From: Silvimonas iriomotensis
Lineage (GTDB): Bacteria > Pseudomonadota > Gammaproteobacteria > Burkholderiales > Chitinibacteraceae
Assembly: GCF_014645535.1 (NCBI RefSeq)
Contig: NZ_BMLX01000002.1
Span: 310,001-374,000 of the forward strand
Length of the DNA stretch: 64,000 bases
Direction of reading: 5' to 3'
Within the stretch, counting starts at the first letter, position 1. Each line of letters opens with the position of its first letter. The notes below the pieces were generated by a model, which saw only the letters and a program-made list of their open reading frames with translations, was not told the origin of the DNA and did no database searches. The translations under genes and the position numbers were made by a program. Shown here in pieces: positions 25,039 to 34,431 of the stretch.

Positions 25039-25686
25039 ATGACTTCCAGACTGAAAATCGATTTTGTTTCCGACGTTTCCTGCCCGTGGTGCGCCATCGG
25101 GCTGAATGCGCTGGAACGCGCGCTGGGCCAGATCGGGCCGGACATTGAGGCCGACCTGCATTTCCAGCCGTTTGAACTGAACCCGCAAATGGTGCCGGAA
25201 GGCCAAGACATCAACGAGCACCTGGCGCAGAAATACGGCTCTACGCCCGAGCAATCTGCCCGCAACCGCGAAGACATCCGCGCACGCGGCGAGGATGTCG
25301 GTTTTGAGTTCAACATGGACAAGCGCGGCCGCATCTACAACACGTTTGATGCGCACCGCCTGCTGCATTGGGCGGGCGAACAAGGCAAGCAGCGCGAACT
25401 CAAGCACGCGCTGTTCAAGGCGTATTTCACCGATGGCCTGAGCCCGGGCGACCATGAAGTGCTGTTGCGGGTTGCGGCCGACGTGGGCCTGGATATTGAG
25501 CGGGCGCGCCAGATTCTGGCGTCAGACGAATTTGCCGGCGATGTGCGCCAGGCCGAGTTGTTCTACCAGCAAAACGGCATTCACGCCGTGCCGGCCGTGA
25601 TCATCAATGATCGCCACCTGATCCAGGGCGGCCAGCCGGTTGAAGTGTTTGAACAAGCCTTGCGCCAGATTGCCGCAGGCGCTTGA
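25039..25686 (+). CDS. DsbA-family oxidoreductase, FrnE-like
   Basis: Cytoplasmic (no signal peptide) thioredoxin-fold protein of 215 residues. The active site C-P-W-C is in VSDVSCPWCAIGL, and the cis-proline loop is GIHAVPAVIINDRHLIQGGQP. The helical insertion contains NTFDAHRLLHWAGEQGKQ. FrnE proteins are disulfide isomerases or 2-hydroxychromene-2-carboxylate isomerase relatives linked to oxidative stress. The ATG at 25039 matches the family start better than one 21 bp upstream. Confidence 0.88.
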   Translation: MTSRLKIDFVSDVSCPWCAIGLNALERALGQIGPDIEADLHFQPFELNPQMVPEGQDINEHLAQKYGSTPEQSARNREDIRARGEDVGFEFNMDKRGRIYNTFDAHRLLHWAGEQGKQRELKHALFKAYFTDGLSPGDHEVLLRVAADVGLDIERARQILASDEFAGDVRQAELFYQQNGIHAVPAVIINDRHLIQGGQPVEVFEQALRQIAAGA

Positions 25687-25715
25687 GCCATCAGCAGCAC
25701 CAGATCGCCAGACCA

Positions 25716-25739
25716 CAAGGGCGCCCGCGGGCGCCCTTG
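25716..25739. terminator. Perfect 24-bp palindrome, terminator
   Basis: CAAGGGCGCCCG/CGGGCGCCCTTG, perfectly symmetric and followed by TTTG on the plus strand. It lies between convergent genes and probably ends both transcripts. Confidence 0.65.
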
Positions 25740-25769
25740 TTTGTGCATGCAAGCCGTCGTCTGCGCCGC

Positions 25770-26402
25770 TCAGCGCGGCTCCTGCCCTGGCCGGTACATC
25801 TGGAACAACATCTCTGGCCGGATCTCGAAATAATCCGCCGGCCCGCCCCCGCGCAGAATGGGCCGGGCAGCGGCCGTGTCATATACGCCGTCGTGCAGCA
25901 AATGCCGGGCAATGTACACGCCCACCACTTCCCCCAGCACCAGCCAGCTATTGGTGGGCTCTCCTGCAGCGGATTGCAGCCGGATGATCTGGCTCATGCG
26001 GCATTCAAACGACACCGGGCTCTCGCCCACGCGCGGCACTTGTACTTGTCTTGAGGGCACGGCGGTCAGGCCGGCCAGTTCAAATTCGTTGATCTCTGGC
26101 GGCACGGCGGCGCAACTCTGGTTCATGGGCACCGCCAGTTCCCGGGTGGCCAGGTTCCAGCAAAACTCGCCCGTTTCTTCAATATTGCGCAGCGTGTCTT
26201 TGGCGCCGACGCTGGAAAAACCGATGATGGGCGGGGTGTAGTTGAACGCGTTGAAAAAACTGTAGGGCGCCAGGTTGAGCGTGCCATTGGCCGCGCGCGA
26301 TGAAATCCAGCCGATCGGACGCGGGCCGACAATGGCATTGAAGGGATCGTGCGCCAGGCCGTGGCCGTCTTTGGGCTCGTAGAAGTGGACGTCAGCGCTC
26401 AT
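25770..26402 (-). CDS. Flavin reductase-like FMN-binding protein
   Basis: 210 residues of the flavin-reductase/NADH-FMN oxidoreductase fold. Typical FMN-binding segments: DPFNAIVGPRPIGWISSRA, LNLAPYSFFNAFNYTPPIIGFS and EFCWNLATRELAVPMNQSC. GGAG before the ATG at 26402 sets the start; the frame is open upstream. Proteins of this subgroup often have no known substrate. It stands alone between convergent and divergent neighbours. Confidence 0.87.
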   Translation of the reverse strand: MSADVHFYEPKDGHGLAHDPFNAIVGPRPIGWISSRAANGTLNLAPYSFFNAFNYTPPIIGFSSVGAKDTLRNIEETGEFCWNLATRELAVPMNQSCAAVPPEINEFELAGLTAVPSRQVQVPRVGESPVSFECRMSQIIRLQSAAGEPTNSWLVLGEVVGVYIARHLLHDGVYDTAAARPILRGGGPADYFEIRPEMLFQMYRPGQEPR

Positions 26403-26649
26403 ACGGGCTCCGATTGCAAAGTGGGCATTAAAGATACACCCCAGGCATGTCAATCCGCATGTCTTTGCCTGTTTTCTTGCGCTTGTCAGGGCAAAACAAC
26501 ACCGCTTTGCCACCGGGGGCGCCATATCAGCCGATTGTCATATACTCGTTGGAAAACAGGCGACCGGCGGTCATAGCCGGCACACCAGCTCAGTCAGCAC
26601 TACCCGCAGCGCGCGGTAGTCAGGGGTCGGGTTTTCTGCGAGGTACGAT

Positions 26650-28272
26650 TTGAACATGCAGGAAACCAAAGGGGGAGTTTTGCATAAGCGTCTGGCTTTC
26701 AGCGTGATTGTGCTGATCGCCGTCATCGCCGTGGTCGGCCCGATTTTTGCCGCGCTCAGTCTTGCGCGTTCGCGCGGGCTGGAGTCGCAACAGGCACAAG
26801 CCCTGCAACTGGCCAACAATGTGCTGGTTCGCGCCGATAGCGTGGCAAAGCAGTTTTTTGACATGCACGATGCGCTGATCAAAGCGCAGGCCGACAATCC
26901 CTGCTCTGAAGCCAATATCGACCTGATGCGCCAGCTGGCTTTCAGCTCCAGCTATCTGCGCGCGGTGGGCTTTGTGGCGGGTAACAGTCTGGTGTGTTCG
27001 TCGCTGGGCATTGCCGGCAACGGTCTGGCCATTGGCGAGCCGGATATCACCACGCCAAGAGGGGTGTCGATCCGCAAAGCCGTGCGCTTGCCGATCGCTG
27101 CCGGCTTTGACGTGCGCATTTCCGAAAAAGACGGTTATGCCGCCATCATGGCGCGGGATGTCGCGCTGGATATCGACACTCACACTACCGGCATGCTCAA
27201 AGGCGTTTTTTATCTGGGCAGTACCGAACTCGTGACCTCCAGCGGTGCGATCAACCCGGCCTGGCTGGAACGCCTGGGCAGCGCCCCGAGCGCCTCGTTT
27301 CTGGATGGCGATTACGTCGTGGGTATGCGCCGCTCATCGCATTACAACCTTGTCGCCGTGGTCGCCACGCCCGTGGTGTACCTGACCCGGAACGTGCGCA
27401 AACTGGCGCTGGTCATGGTGCCGCTGGGCGCGGTCACCGCGTTGTTGCTGATTACCGTGCTGGTCTGGATTGCCCGCCACCAGACCACCATACAGACCAT
27501 GATCCGCACGGCGCTCAAGCGGCATGAGTTTCATCTGGTGTACCAACCCGTGGTGGACTTGCGCACCGGCCGCTGGGTGGGCGCAGAGGCGCTGATCCGC
27601 TGGCGCCGCATCAATGGCGAGATGATCCCGCCGGATGTGTTCATCCCGCAGGCCGAACGCGCCGGGCTGATTACCCAGATTACCGAGCGCGTGCTGGAGC
27701 TGGTGGCCTACGACATCAACCACCACTTCAAGGCCTTCAAGGATTTCCATATCGCCATCAACCTGTCTGCCGCTGACTTTGGCAGCGACCGGATTGTCGG
27801 CCAGTTGTACCACTTGCTGCGCACCACCGGGCTGGCGCCGGGGCAGCTGATTATTGAAGCCACCGAACGCGGCCTGATCAACGCGGAAGAATCCCGCCGC
27901 ATGATCAAGGATATCCGTTCGCTGGATATCGGCGTGGCGATTGATGATTTCGGGACCGGTTACTCCAGCTTGTCTTACCTGACCACGCTGGAACTGGATT
28001 ACCTCAAGATCGACAAATCGTTCACCGACACGATCGGCAAGGATGCCGCGGCCAGCCACGTGCCGGCGCACATCATTGCCATGGCGCGCTCGCTCAAGCT
28101 GCAATGCGTGGCAGAAGGCGTCGAGACTGCGGAGCAAGCCGAATTCCTGCGCACCCATGGCGTGCGGCTGGCGCAGGGCTGGCTGTTCTCCCGCGCGATC
28201 CCGCCGGCAGAGCTGGCGCAGAAACTGCGCTCGATGAAATCCGTGATCCGCAAGATGGAAGACCTGGTCTGA
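26650..28272 (+). CDS. CSS-motif EAL cyclic-di-GMP phosphodiesterase
   Basis: 540-residue inner-membrane protein: TM helix (about 13-37), periplasmic sensor (about 40-245), TM helix (about 247-270), cytoplasmic EAL domain (about 285-530). The periplasmic part carries the CSS motif (LVCSSLG) and a second cysteine (ADNPCSEAN), as in E. coli PdeB/PdeC/PdeG, where DsbA/DsbB-dependent disulfide formation restrains activity. EAL catalytic motifs are intact: GAEALIRW, DDFGTGYSSLSYL, KIDKSF, AEGVET. GAGG at 26639-26642 suits TTG 26650 (spacing 7); ATG 26656 is the alternative. Confidence 0.92.
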   Translation: MNMQETKGGVLHKRLAFSVIVLIAVIAVVGPIFAALSLARSRGLESQQAQALQLANNVLVRADSVAKQFFDMHDALIKAQADNPCSEANIDLMRQLAFSSSYLRAVGFVAGNSLVCSSLGIAGNGLAIGEPDITTPRGVSIRKAVRLPIAAGFDVRISEKDGYAAIMARDVALDIDTHTTGMLKGVFYLGSTELVTSSGAINPAWLERLGSAPSASFLDGDYVVGMRRSSHYNLVAVVATPVVYLTRNVRKLALVMVPLGAVTALLLITVLVWIARHQTTIQTMIRTALKRHEFHLVYQPVVDLRTGRWVGAEALIRWRRINGEMIPPDVFIPQAERAGLITQITERVLELVAYDINHHFKAFKDFHIAINLSAADFGSDRIVGQLYHLLRTTGLAPGQLIIEATERGLINAEESRRMIKDIRSLDIGVAIDDFGTGYSSLSYLTTLELDYLKIDKSFTDTIGKDAAASHVPAHIIAMARSLKLQCVAEGVETAEQAEFLRTHGVRLAQGWLFSRAIPPAELAQKLRSMKSVIRKMEDLV

Positions 28273-28284
28273 GCGGATGGCGGC

Positions 28285-29028
28285 CTAGCGCCAGGTGGTC
28301 AGGATGGTGCGGTAAGTGCCGTTGGCCTGGATCATCTCAAAGCCCCGGTTAAAGTTGTCCAGCGCCGCCTCGGCACCCGGAAACTTGCGCGAAAACACGC
28401 AGTACAGATCATTTTGCGCGCTCAGCCCGACCACCCTGAACTTGCCTTCAAACTCACGCTGGTTGGCGCTGAGCAGGTAATTGGCCACTTTCTCAAAGGC
28501 CAGCACGTATTGCACGCGCCCCAGCTCCAGCATGCGAAAACTGTAGATGGTCTGGTTGGTGACTTCGCGGATCACGGTGATGTCGCCGTCAAAGTCGCTG
28601 CCGTACTCATAACCGTTGGTCACGGCCACGCGCTTGCCATGCAGGGCCGCCGGGCCCAGATCATGTTCTTGCGAATCCGCCCGGGCGTAGATCAGCGCCT
28701 TGCTGCTGAACATGGGATGGGCTGGCCACAGAAAGTCGGCCTCGTTTTCCCGCGTGCGGGCCGTATCAAAACAGGCCGCCAGCTCGCCCGTGCGCACCAT
28801 ATGAATACAGCGGGCATAGGGCAAAGAGACAAACTTCACGTCCACGCCCACAGCGCTGAACGCTGCCTGGATGATGTCTTCTGCCATGCCATGCGCATCG
28901 CCATTGACCTTGCCCGAATACGGGTACCAGTCATCTTCCGCGCCGACCACAATGCGCTGCCCTGCCCGCGCCGGCACGGTGCACAGCGCAGCCAGCATGG
29001 CCAGCAACAGCAAAACCCGGACGGGCAT
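28285..29028 (-). CDS. Orphan periplasmic solute-binding protein (amino-acid type, SBP_bac_3)
   Basis: 247 residues with a signal peptide (MPVRVLLLLAMLAALCTVPARA). The mature domain begins IVVGAEDDWYPYSGKVNG and follows the family-3 pattern, with AEDIIQAAFSAVGVDVKFVSLPYARCIHMVRTGELAACF. There is no ABC permease or ATPase nearby, so it is either a free-standing sensor-type binding protein or uses remote components. It is convergent with the EAL gene, 12 bp apart. AGAGGA supports the ATG. Confidence 0.85.
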   Translation of the reverse strand: MPVRVLLLLAMLAALCTVPARAGQRIVVGAEDDWYPYSGKVNGDAHGMAEDIIQAAFSAVGVDVKFVSLPYARCIHMVRTGELAACFDTARTRENEADFLWPAHPMFSSKALIYARADSQEHDLGPAALHGKRVAVTNGYEYGSDFDGDITVIREVTNQTIYSFRMLELGRVQYVLAFEKVANYLLSANQREFEGKFRVVGLSAQNDLYCVFSRKFPGAEAALDNFNRGFEMIQANGTYRTILTTWR

Positions 29029-29150
29029 GACAAATATCCTCTACAGCGCCTTGCGATCATGACATATAGATATTTGCCAATATCAGCCAAAGCGCTGTGG
29101 TGCTGCAAACCCGCCAGCGCGCAGGCGCACACCAAAGAGACACATTCATG

Positions 29151-29184
29151 AAAAAACCCGCCGGCTGGTGGGCGGGCGGGTTTT
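29151..29184. terminator. Terminator of the DUF3597 gene
   Basis: AAAAAACCCGCC...GGCGGGTTTT hairpin. On the minus strand it ends the DUF3597 transcript and has A/T tracts on both sides. Confidence 0.7.
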
Positions 29185-29204
29185 GCGGCAAGGGCCAGGA
29201 CAGC

Positions 29205-29594
29205 TCAGGACAGTTCCGGCGGCAGTTTGCCGCCATTGACCGTCAGCGCACGCAGCACGGCTTTGTGCAGCCAGATGTTCATGCTGGCAGAGTCTGCCGT
29301 GTCGCCGGTAAAGCCCAGTTCCTGCGCCAGTTGTTTGCGATGCGCCAGGCTGCTGTCCAGACCCAGCGCTTTCATCATGTCGACAATCGACACGCGCCAG
29401 TTCAGCGTCTGGCCGCTTTCGGCCACAAGGCGATCCAGCACAGCGGCGACATCCACCACCATGGCCGGTGCCACTGCCGGCACGACGGCCGGTGCTACGT
29501 CTGCAGCCGGGGCAGTTTCTACCGGTGCGGGGGATTGCTCTTGCGGTTGGGCTTTGCCGAACAGTTTGCCGACAAGATCACTGAAAATACCCAT
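29205..29594 (-). CDS. DUF3597-family protein
   Basis: 129 residues: short N-terminal MGIFSDLVGKLFGKA, an Ala/Pro/Val linker (about 16-45), and the conserved DUF3597 C-terminal domain with VDVAAVLDRLVAESGQTLNWRVSIVDMMK in outline and KQLAQELGFTGDTADSASMN. The N-terminus resembles the start of LysM proteins such as LysM/BON proteins. No function is known. AAGGAG precedes the ATG. It lies 36 bp downstream of another small unknown gene on the same strand. Confidence 0.85.
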   Translation of the reverse strand: MGIFSDLVGKLFGKAQPQEQSPAPVETAPAADVAPAVVPAVAPAMVVDVAAVLDRLVAESGQTLNWRVSIVDMMKALGLDSSLAHRKQLAQELGFTGDTADSASMNIWLHKAVLRALTVNGGKLPPELS

Positions 29595-29630
29595 GGTTTA
29601 CTCCTTGTTGAAAAAATGGACAGGCACAAC

Positions 29631-30095
29631 TCAGCCCGCGCGGGACGTCGCTAGTTTGCTCATGGCAAACGCCAGCGCGGCGCTGCCCAGGGTGTGCACC
29701 AGTTCCGGATGCTGGGCGTAAAAACGGCTGACCATCTCCAGCACGGCGGGCTTGGCGGTGTGGGCCTCTTGCGCGATGGCAATGGCGTCTTGCTCGCTCA
29801 ACTGGCCCGCCTGTTCCGGCGTCAGCTGGCTGGCACCAGCGGGCAACAGGCGACCCAGCGCACCGCCAGCGGCCTGGCTCAGCAACTGCGGGCCAACCGC
29901 GGCCAGCAACTGGTTCATCAGCCCGGCGCGCTGGGTGTTATCTGACTTGCCGAACAACTGGCCGACCAGGCTGGCAAACGGCGGCGTTTTATCCGAGAGG
30001 AACATGGCGGTCAGCCCCTGTTCCAGCCCGCCCTTTTGGGTATCGGCCGACACACTGCCGGCCACTTGCTTGATGACGTCATCCAGAAAACTCAC
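29631..30095 (-). CDS. Small soluble protein of unknown function
   Basis: 154 residues starting MSFLDDVIKQVAGSV. Rich in Ala, Gln, Leu; helical; no signal peptide. It contains a QLTPEQAGQLSEQDAIAIAQEA segment and ends HTLGSAALAFAMSKLATSRAG. A GTG at 30095, 8 bp after GGGAG, is preferred to the ATG 21 bp upstream. It resembles small stress-associated proteins of the YidB/DUF937 kind in composition, but I cannot assign it. Probably cotranscribed with the DUF3597 gene. Confidence 0.65.
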   Translation of the reverse strand: MSFLDDVIKQVAGSVSADTQKGGLEQGLTAMFLSDKTPPFASLVGQLFGKSDNTQRAGLMNQLLAAVGPQLLSQAAGGALGRLLPAGASQLTPEQAGQLSEQDAIAIAQEAHTAKPAVLEMVSRFYAQHPELVHTLGSAALAFAMSKLATSRAG

Positions 30096-30185
30096 GACGG
30101 TTACTCCCTTTACCACGGCAAAAATGGCTGCAAGCGTAGCAAGGGCATGGGCCGGGACATATCAGGCAAGTCATGAAACGGACAA

Positions 30186-30217
30186 ACAAAAACCCGCCGG
30201 CAAGGTGCGGGCGGGTT
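30186..30217 (-). terminator. Terminator of the AraC-type regulator gene
   Basis: AACCCGCC (30191-30198) and GGCGGGTT (30210-30217); on the minus strand the stem is followed by TTTGTTTG, immediately downstream of the regulator gene. Confidence 0.75.
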
Positions 30218-30256
30218 CGGGGTGCTGCGGTGTTGCCAGGTGGCGGCGCTGGCTGG

Positions 30257-31105
30257 TTATTCCACGGGTATCCAGATTTCAAAACCCCCGTTGCCGGTCA
30301 CGGGATCAAACGATTTGCCGTACTTTTCAAAGTCCGGCGCTCTGGCATGGCGCTCGCCCGATTCAGGCAGCCATTTGTTCCAGATGGTGTTGCACATGGC
30401 GTGAATGGCAGAGATATGCCCATGCCAGGTAAACACCGCGTAGCGCCGCGCCGGGATCTCGACCTGGACGAACTCTTTGGGAAAAGCGGCTTTGCCGGTC
30501 ACTTCAACGCCGGCAATGTAATCAAATTGCTCGCCCTCCGCCCCGATACAGACCCCATAGGCTGCACCCATGACTTCATTGGGCAAAGTGCCGATGAATG
30601 CGCCGAAACGGCGCCAGAGTTCCGGGATATTGCCCACCGTCTCATAGCTGAAACGCCCGCCCAGCCCGGTAATCAACATCGGCTTGCTGGTCTCGAAACG
30701 AGGCGGCTCCAGTTCCAGATACTGTTGTTGCTGGTCCATACGCAAAGGCTCCATCAGGTTAAGCCCGTCCAGGCTTGAGCGCGCGCGCAACGCTTCGGGC
30801 GTCAGGCCGAATACATCGTGAAACGCGCGGGTAAATGCCTCGTGAGAGTTATAACCGGCATCCAGGGCGACATCCAGAATGCTGCTGGCACCGGCCACCA
30901 GTTGCCGCGCGGCCTCAGACAAGCGCCGCTCCCGCACATAACGCATGACCGTGTGACCCGTCACCACGCCAAACACCCGGATCAGGCTGAAGCGCGACAT
31001 GCCGCAGGCCTGGGCCAGGTAATCCAGGGTCAGTTGCGACCCCAGGGCAGATTCGACCAGCCACAAGGTTTTATCGACGGGGTTACTGGTTTCTCTCATG
31101 TGCAT
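30257..31105 (-). CDS. AraC-family regulator with GyrI-like effector domain
   Basis: 282 residues. The N-terminal half is a two-HTH AraC domain (LTLDYLAQACGMSRFSLIRVF; SILDVALDAGYNSHEAFTRAFHDVFG in outline), and the C-terminal half (about 130-282) a GyrI-like small-molecule-binding domain, as in Rob and BmrR (WRRFGAFIGTLP, GVEVTGKAAFP, FTWHGHISAI, FEIWIPVE). Such regulators sense amphipathic compounds and control efflux or solvent tolerance. No target gene is adjacent. The start may be the ATG at 31105 or the third codon at 31099. Confidence 0.9.
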   Translation of the reverse strand: MHMRETSNPVDKTLWLVESALGSQLTLDYLAQACGMSRFSLIRVFGVVTGHTVMRYVRERRLSEAARQLVAGASSILDVALDAGYNSHEAFTRAFHDVFGLTPEALRARSSLDGLNLMEPLRMDQQQQYLELEPPRFETSKPMLITGLGGRFSYETVGNIPELWRRFGAFIGTLPNEVMGAAYGVCIGAEGEQFDYIAGVEVTGKAAFPKEFVQVEIPARRYAVFTWHGHISAIHAMCNTIWNKWLPESGERHARAPDFEKYGKSFDPVTGNGGFEIWIPVE

Positions 31106-31182
31106 GGGCCCAATCTAAAGGGTTTAAACAGGGGCTGTTTGATCGAAATTGCGGCAGGCTCTTTTTCTGGCCGCACCAGTAA

Positions 31183-31221
31183 AAAACCGGTGGCCCGTTG
31201 TTCAACGGCACCACCGGTTTT
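31183..31221 (-). terminator. cyd operon terminator
   Basis: AAAACCGGTGG ... CCACCGGTTTT stem directly after cydX; on the minus strand it ends in a T tract. Confidence 0.85.
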
Positions 31222-31225
31222 CCGG

Positions 31226-31384
31226 TCAGGCCTTGCGGCGCTTTTTGCGGTAATGCTCAAACCGCTCCTGGGTTTTTTCGTCCTTGTGATGGCCGAAAGC
31301 GTGATGGCTTTCCAGCCACATGACATTGATGATGCCGGCAGCCAGCGCAAAGCCCAGGCCCAGAATCCAGGTGAAGTACCACAT
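31226..31384 (-). CDS. cydX: Cytochrome bd oxidase small subunit CydX
   Basis: A 52-residue single-TM protein beginning MWYFTWILGLGFALAAG, the CydX/YbgT hallmark, followed by VMWLESHH and a charged C-terminal tail ending YRKKRRKA. CydX stabilises the hemes of the CydAB quinol oxidase. It starts 26 bp after the cydB stop and is followed by the operon terminator. The tail (about 30 residues after the helix) is longer and more basic than in E. coli CydX (37 residues total). Confidence 0.93.
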   Translation of the reverse strand: MWYFTWILGLGFALAAGIINVMWLESHHAFGHHKDEKTQERFEHYRKKRRKA

Positions 31385-31409
31385 CTTGCTTGCTCCTTTA
31401 CGCGGTGTC

Positions 31410-32546
31410 TCAGTAGCTATGGGTTTCTGTCTTGATGCGCTCTACCGTCACCGGGCCGCGCAAGACGCGGTAGACCCAGGTGGTGTAGATCCCGATCAGG
31501 GGCACAAACACGATCACCACGCCCAGCATGATCCCCAGGGTTTTATGGCTGGATACCGCATCCCACAGCGTCAGACTGGAACGCGCATCCAGCGAGGACG
31601 GCAGCACAAACGGAAACAGCGACCAGCCGGCGGTGAGGATAATGCCGATCAGGCTGAGCGAGCTGCCCAGCAAGGTCAGCCAGGCGCGGTTGGCGCTGAC
31701 GGCCAGCAGCGCCAGCAGCGCGCCGCCCGTCCCCAGGGCCGGCAGAATCCAGGTTTGCGGGTACTTGCCGTAATTGGCCAGCCAGCCCCCGGCGACCCAT
31801 TCCACGGTTTTATCCAGCGGACGCAGGATGTCGTTGGGCGAACCCATCTGGGTAAGGTGCAACCCGTTGCGCTGCGCCACCCAGAACCCGCCCAGGGTGA
31901 ACAGCACGGCGGTCACCAGACCGGCCAGTTGCACGGCCCGCCGTGCCCGGGCGCGGACGATGCCTTCGGTTTTCAGGAAAACCCAGCCGCCACCATGCAT
32001 GATCAGCATGGCGACAGACACCAGGCCGCAGAACAGCGCAAACGGGTTCAACAGGCTGAAAAAGCTGGCATTGCCATAGGTCACGCGCAGGGTTTCATCA
32101 AAACGGTAATCCACGCCGACAAAGAAGTTGCCAAAGGCCACACCAAAAATCAGCGACGGCACCAGACCGCCAATGAACAAACCCCAGTCCCAGCTGTTAC
32201 GCCATTTCGGGTTGGGCAGCTTGCTGCGGTAATCAAACCCCACCGGCCGCAAAAACAGGGCAAACAGCGTGAGGATCAGCGCGACATACAGTACGGAGAA
32301 CGCCGCGGCGTACACCAGCGGCCAGGCCGCAAACAAGGCGCCGCCGGCAGTGATCAGCCAGGTCTGGTTGCCTTCCCAGGTGGCGCCCACGGTGTTGATC
32401 ACCACGCGACGCTCGTCGTCAGTCTTGCCAATGAACGGCAACAAGATGGCCGCGCCCAGATCCCAGCCACCGGTCAGGGCAAAGCCGATGATCAGTACGC
32501 CGACCAGCCCCCACCAGATCAGTTTGAGTGTTTCGTAATCAAGCAT
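31410..32546 (-). CDS. cydB: Cytochrome bd ubiquinol oxidase subunit II
   Basis: 378 residues, 8-9 membrane helices, no heme ligands expected. Family start [31 protein letters not shown] and the segment [17 protein letters not shown] are diagnostic. The start overlaps the end of cydA by 8 bp; GGGGAG precedes it. With CydA it forms the high-affinity quinol oxidase used at low oxygen or under nitric oxide and sulfide stress. Confidence 0.97.
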   Translation of the reverse strand: MLDYETLKLIWWGLVGVLIIGFALTGGWDLGAAILLPFIGKTDDERRVVINTVGATWEGNQTWLITAGGALFAAWPLVYAAAFSVLYVALILTLFALFLRPVGFDYRSKLPNPKWRNSWDWGLFIGGLVPSLIFGVAFGNFFVGVDYRFDETLRVTYGNASFFSLLNPFALFCGLVSVAMLIMHGGGWVFLKTEGIVRARARRAVQLAGLVTAVLFTLGGFWVAQRNGLHLTQMGSPNDILRPLDKTVEWVAGGWLANYGKYPQTWILPALGTGGALLALLAVSANRAWLTLLGSSLSLIGIILTAGWSLFPFVLPSSLDARSSLTLWDAVSSHKTLGIMLGVVIVFVPLIGIYTTWVYRVLRGPVTVERIKTETHSY

Positions 32547-34116
32547 GCTGCTCCCCTTGCTTCAGCGTTTTTTCATGGTGGTACTGGCCGGTATGCAGCG
32601 ACGACGGGCCCAGCTTGATGTACTTGAGCATGAGATACATCTCGATCACGAAGAGCGAACTGTAGATACCCAGCAGCCCCAGCAGACTGAAGTGCAACTG
32701 GCCCGGTTCAAGGGCAGAGGCAGACAGCATGGTGGGCAGCACGCCGGAAATCGTCCACGGCTGGCGGCCGTATTCCGCAACAAACCAGCCCAGTTCAATC
32801 GCCACCCAGGGCAGCGGAATGGAAAACACGATCAGCTTGAGCAGCCAGCGCTGGGGCGCCAGATTGCGTCTGGCCAGGAAATAGAACGATGCCGCAAAGA
32901 TAAACAGGAACAGAAAGCCCAGCCCCACCATGATGCGGAACGAGAAGAACAGCGGCAGCACTTGCGGAATGGTGTCGTTGGCCGCCAGCTTGATCTGCTC
33001 TGGCGTGGCATCCGTCACCTTGTCGGTGTACTTCTTCAGCAACAGGCCAAATCCGAGGTCGTGCTTGTGCGCTTCAAACTGCTGTTTAACGGGGTCGCTC
33101 TTGTCGCCCGCCAGCAGTTTTTGCAAGGCGTCGTACGCCACCATGCCACTGCGGATACGGCCTTCGTACTCGACCTTCAGATCCTTGATGCCGGTGACTT
33201 GTTTATCGACCGAACGGGTGGCAATCAAACCCAGCACATAGGGAATGCGGACGGCGTAATCGGTGCGTTCTTCTTTCTGGTTGGGAATCCCGATGGCGGT
33301 AAACGTGGCCGGCGCGGGCATGGTTTCCCATTCAGCCTCAATGGCCGCCAGCTTCACCTTCTGCACTTCACCAGAGGTATAGCCGGACTCATCGCCCAGA
33401 ATGATGACCGACAGCACCGAAGCCAGACCAAAACCGGCAGCAACGGCAAAGGAGCGGATGGCAAAGCCGGTATCGCGCGCTTTCAACAGATACCAGGACG
33501 ACACGCCTAGCACAAACATGGACGCCGCCACATAACCGGCCGCCACCGTGTGCACGAACTTGACCTGCGCCACCGGGTTGAAGAACACGTCGGCAATGCT
33601 GGTCAGCTCCATGCGCATGGTTTCATAGTTGAACTCTGCGCCAACCGGGTTCTGCATCCAGCCGTTGGCAATAAGAATCCACAAGGCCGAGAGGTTGGAG
33701 CCCAGCGCCACCAGGAAAGTCACCCCCAGATGCTGCACGCGGGAAAGGCGATCCCAGCCAAAGAAGAACAAGCCGACAAAGGTGGATTCCAGGAAGAACG
33801 CCATCAGCCCTTCAATGGCCAGCGGCACACCGAAGATATCGCCCACGTAGTGCGAGTAATACGCCCAGTTGGTGCCAAACTGGAACTCCATGGTGATCCC
33901 GGTGGTCACGCCCATGGCAAAGTTGATGCCAAAGAGCTTGCCCCAGAAACGGGTCATGTCTTTGTAGACCTCTTGTCCGGTCATCACATACATGGACTCG
34001 CAAATCACCAGAATCCAGCTCAGACCCAGGGTGAGCGGCACAAACAAAAAGTGGAACAAGGCGGTTGCGCCAAACTGCAGCCGCGATAGTGCCACGACAT
34101 CTTCGGCAAATATCAT
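32539..34116 (-). CDS. cydA: Cytochrome bd ubiquinol oxidase subunit I
   Basis: Heme-bearing subunit of 525 residues. It begins [31 protein letters not shown] with the heme ligand His in this region; [33 protein letters not shown] leads into the quinol loop, and the strongly conserved [16 protein letters not shown] is intact. Length matches E. coli CydA (522), so this is the long Q-loop type. GGAG sets the ATG at 34116; the cydP stop overlaps this ATG. Confidence 0.97.
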   Translation of the reverse strand: MIFAEDVVALSRLQFGATALFHFLFVPLTLGLSWILVICESMYVMTGQEVYKDMTRFWGKLFGINFAMGVTTGITMEFQFGTNWAYYSHYVGDIFGVPLAIEGLMAFFLESTFVGLFFFGWDRLSRVQHLGVTFLVALGSNLSALWILIANGWMQNPVGAEFNYETMRMELTSIADVFFNPVAQVKFVHTVAAGYVAASMFVLGVSSWYLLKARDTGFAIRSFAVAAGFGLASVLSVIILGDESGYTSGEVQKVKLAAIEAEWETMPAPATFTAIGIPNQKEERTDYAVRIPYVLGLIATRSVDKQVTGIKDLKVEYEGRIRSGMVAYDALQKLLAGDKSDPVKQQFEAHKHDLGFGLLLKKYTDKVTDATPEQIKLAANDTIPQVLPLFFSFRIMVGLGFLFLFIFAASFYFLARRNLAPQRWLLKLIVFSIPLPWVAIELGWFVAEYGRQPWTISGVLPTMLSASALEPGQLHFSLLGLLGIYSSLFVIEMYLMLKYIKLGPSSLHTGQYHHEKTLKQGEQHA

Positions 34117-34325
34117 CTGGAAGTTTCTCCGGGGGTACGCAAAGCGGGGCCGGACGCAGGAGCGCCCAGGATTTGTTGCCGCACCAGTTGCGGGGGCATA
34201 TTCATGTCTTTGGCGGCGGGGTGCGAGAACCACGCAAACCAGGCCAGCCAAAGCAGCGTGCACTTGACGATCAGTACACTGGTGATTTCCAGCGCCAGGC
34301 GCCGGTCAAACGATGGCAACTGCAT
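34113..34325 (-). CDS. cydP: Cytochrome oxidase small subunit CydP
   Basis: A 70-residue single-TM protein (helix about 12-33: [23 protein letters not shown]), followed by [13 protein letters not shown] and a flexible tail. The segment K-x-x-L-L-x-x-W-x-x-F-F/W-S-H-P is the pattern of CydP, a small protein encoded in front of cydA in many Proteobacteria. Its stop overlaps the cydA ATG (ATGA), so it is translationally coupled. Its role is presumed to be assembly or stability of the oxidase. Confidence 0.82.
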   Translation of the reverse strand: MQLPSFDRRLALEITSVLIVKCTLLWLAWFAWFSHPAAKDMNMPPQLVRQQILGAPASGPALRTPGETSR

Positions 34326-34342
34326 ACTGCCGCTCCAAAGCG

Positions 34343-34361
34343 GGTAGCGTTGAGGGCTACC
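34343..34361 (-). promoter_or_regulatory. Leader hairpin before cydP
   Basis: GGTAGC (34343-34348) and GCTACC (34356-34361), with a 7-nt loop, just upstream of the cydP start. It may influence translation of the operon's first gene. Confidence 0.3.
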
Positions 34362-34431
34362 GCGGTACTTGTCAGTCTAGTCAGGCAATCGGGGATTTGT
34401 GGCACCAACGGCCACTTTGCGTACGTACCGG

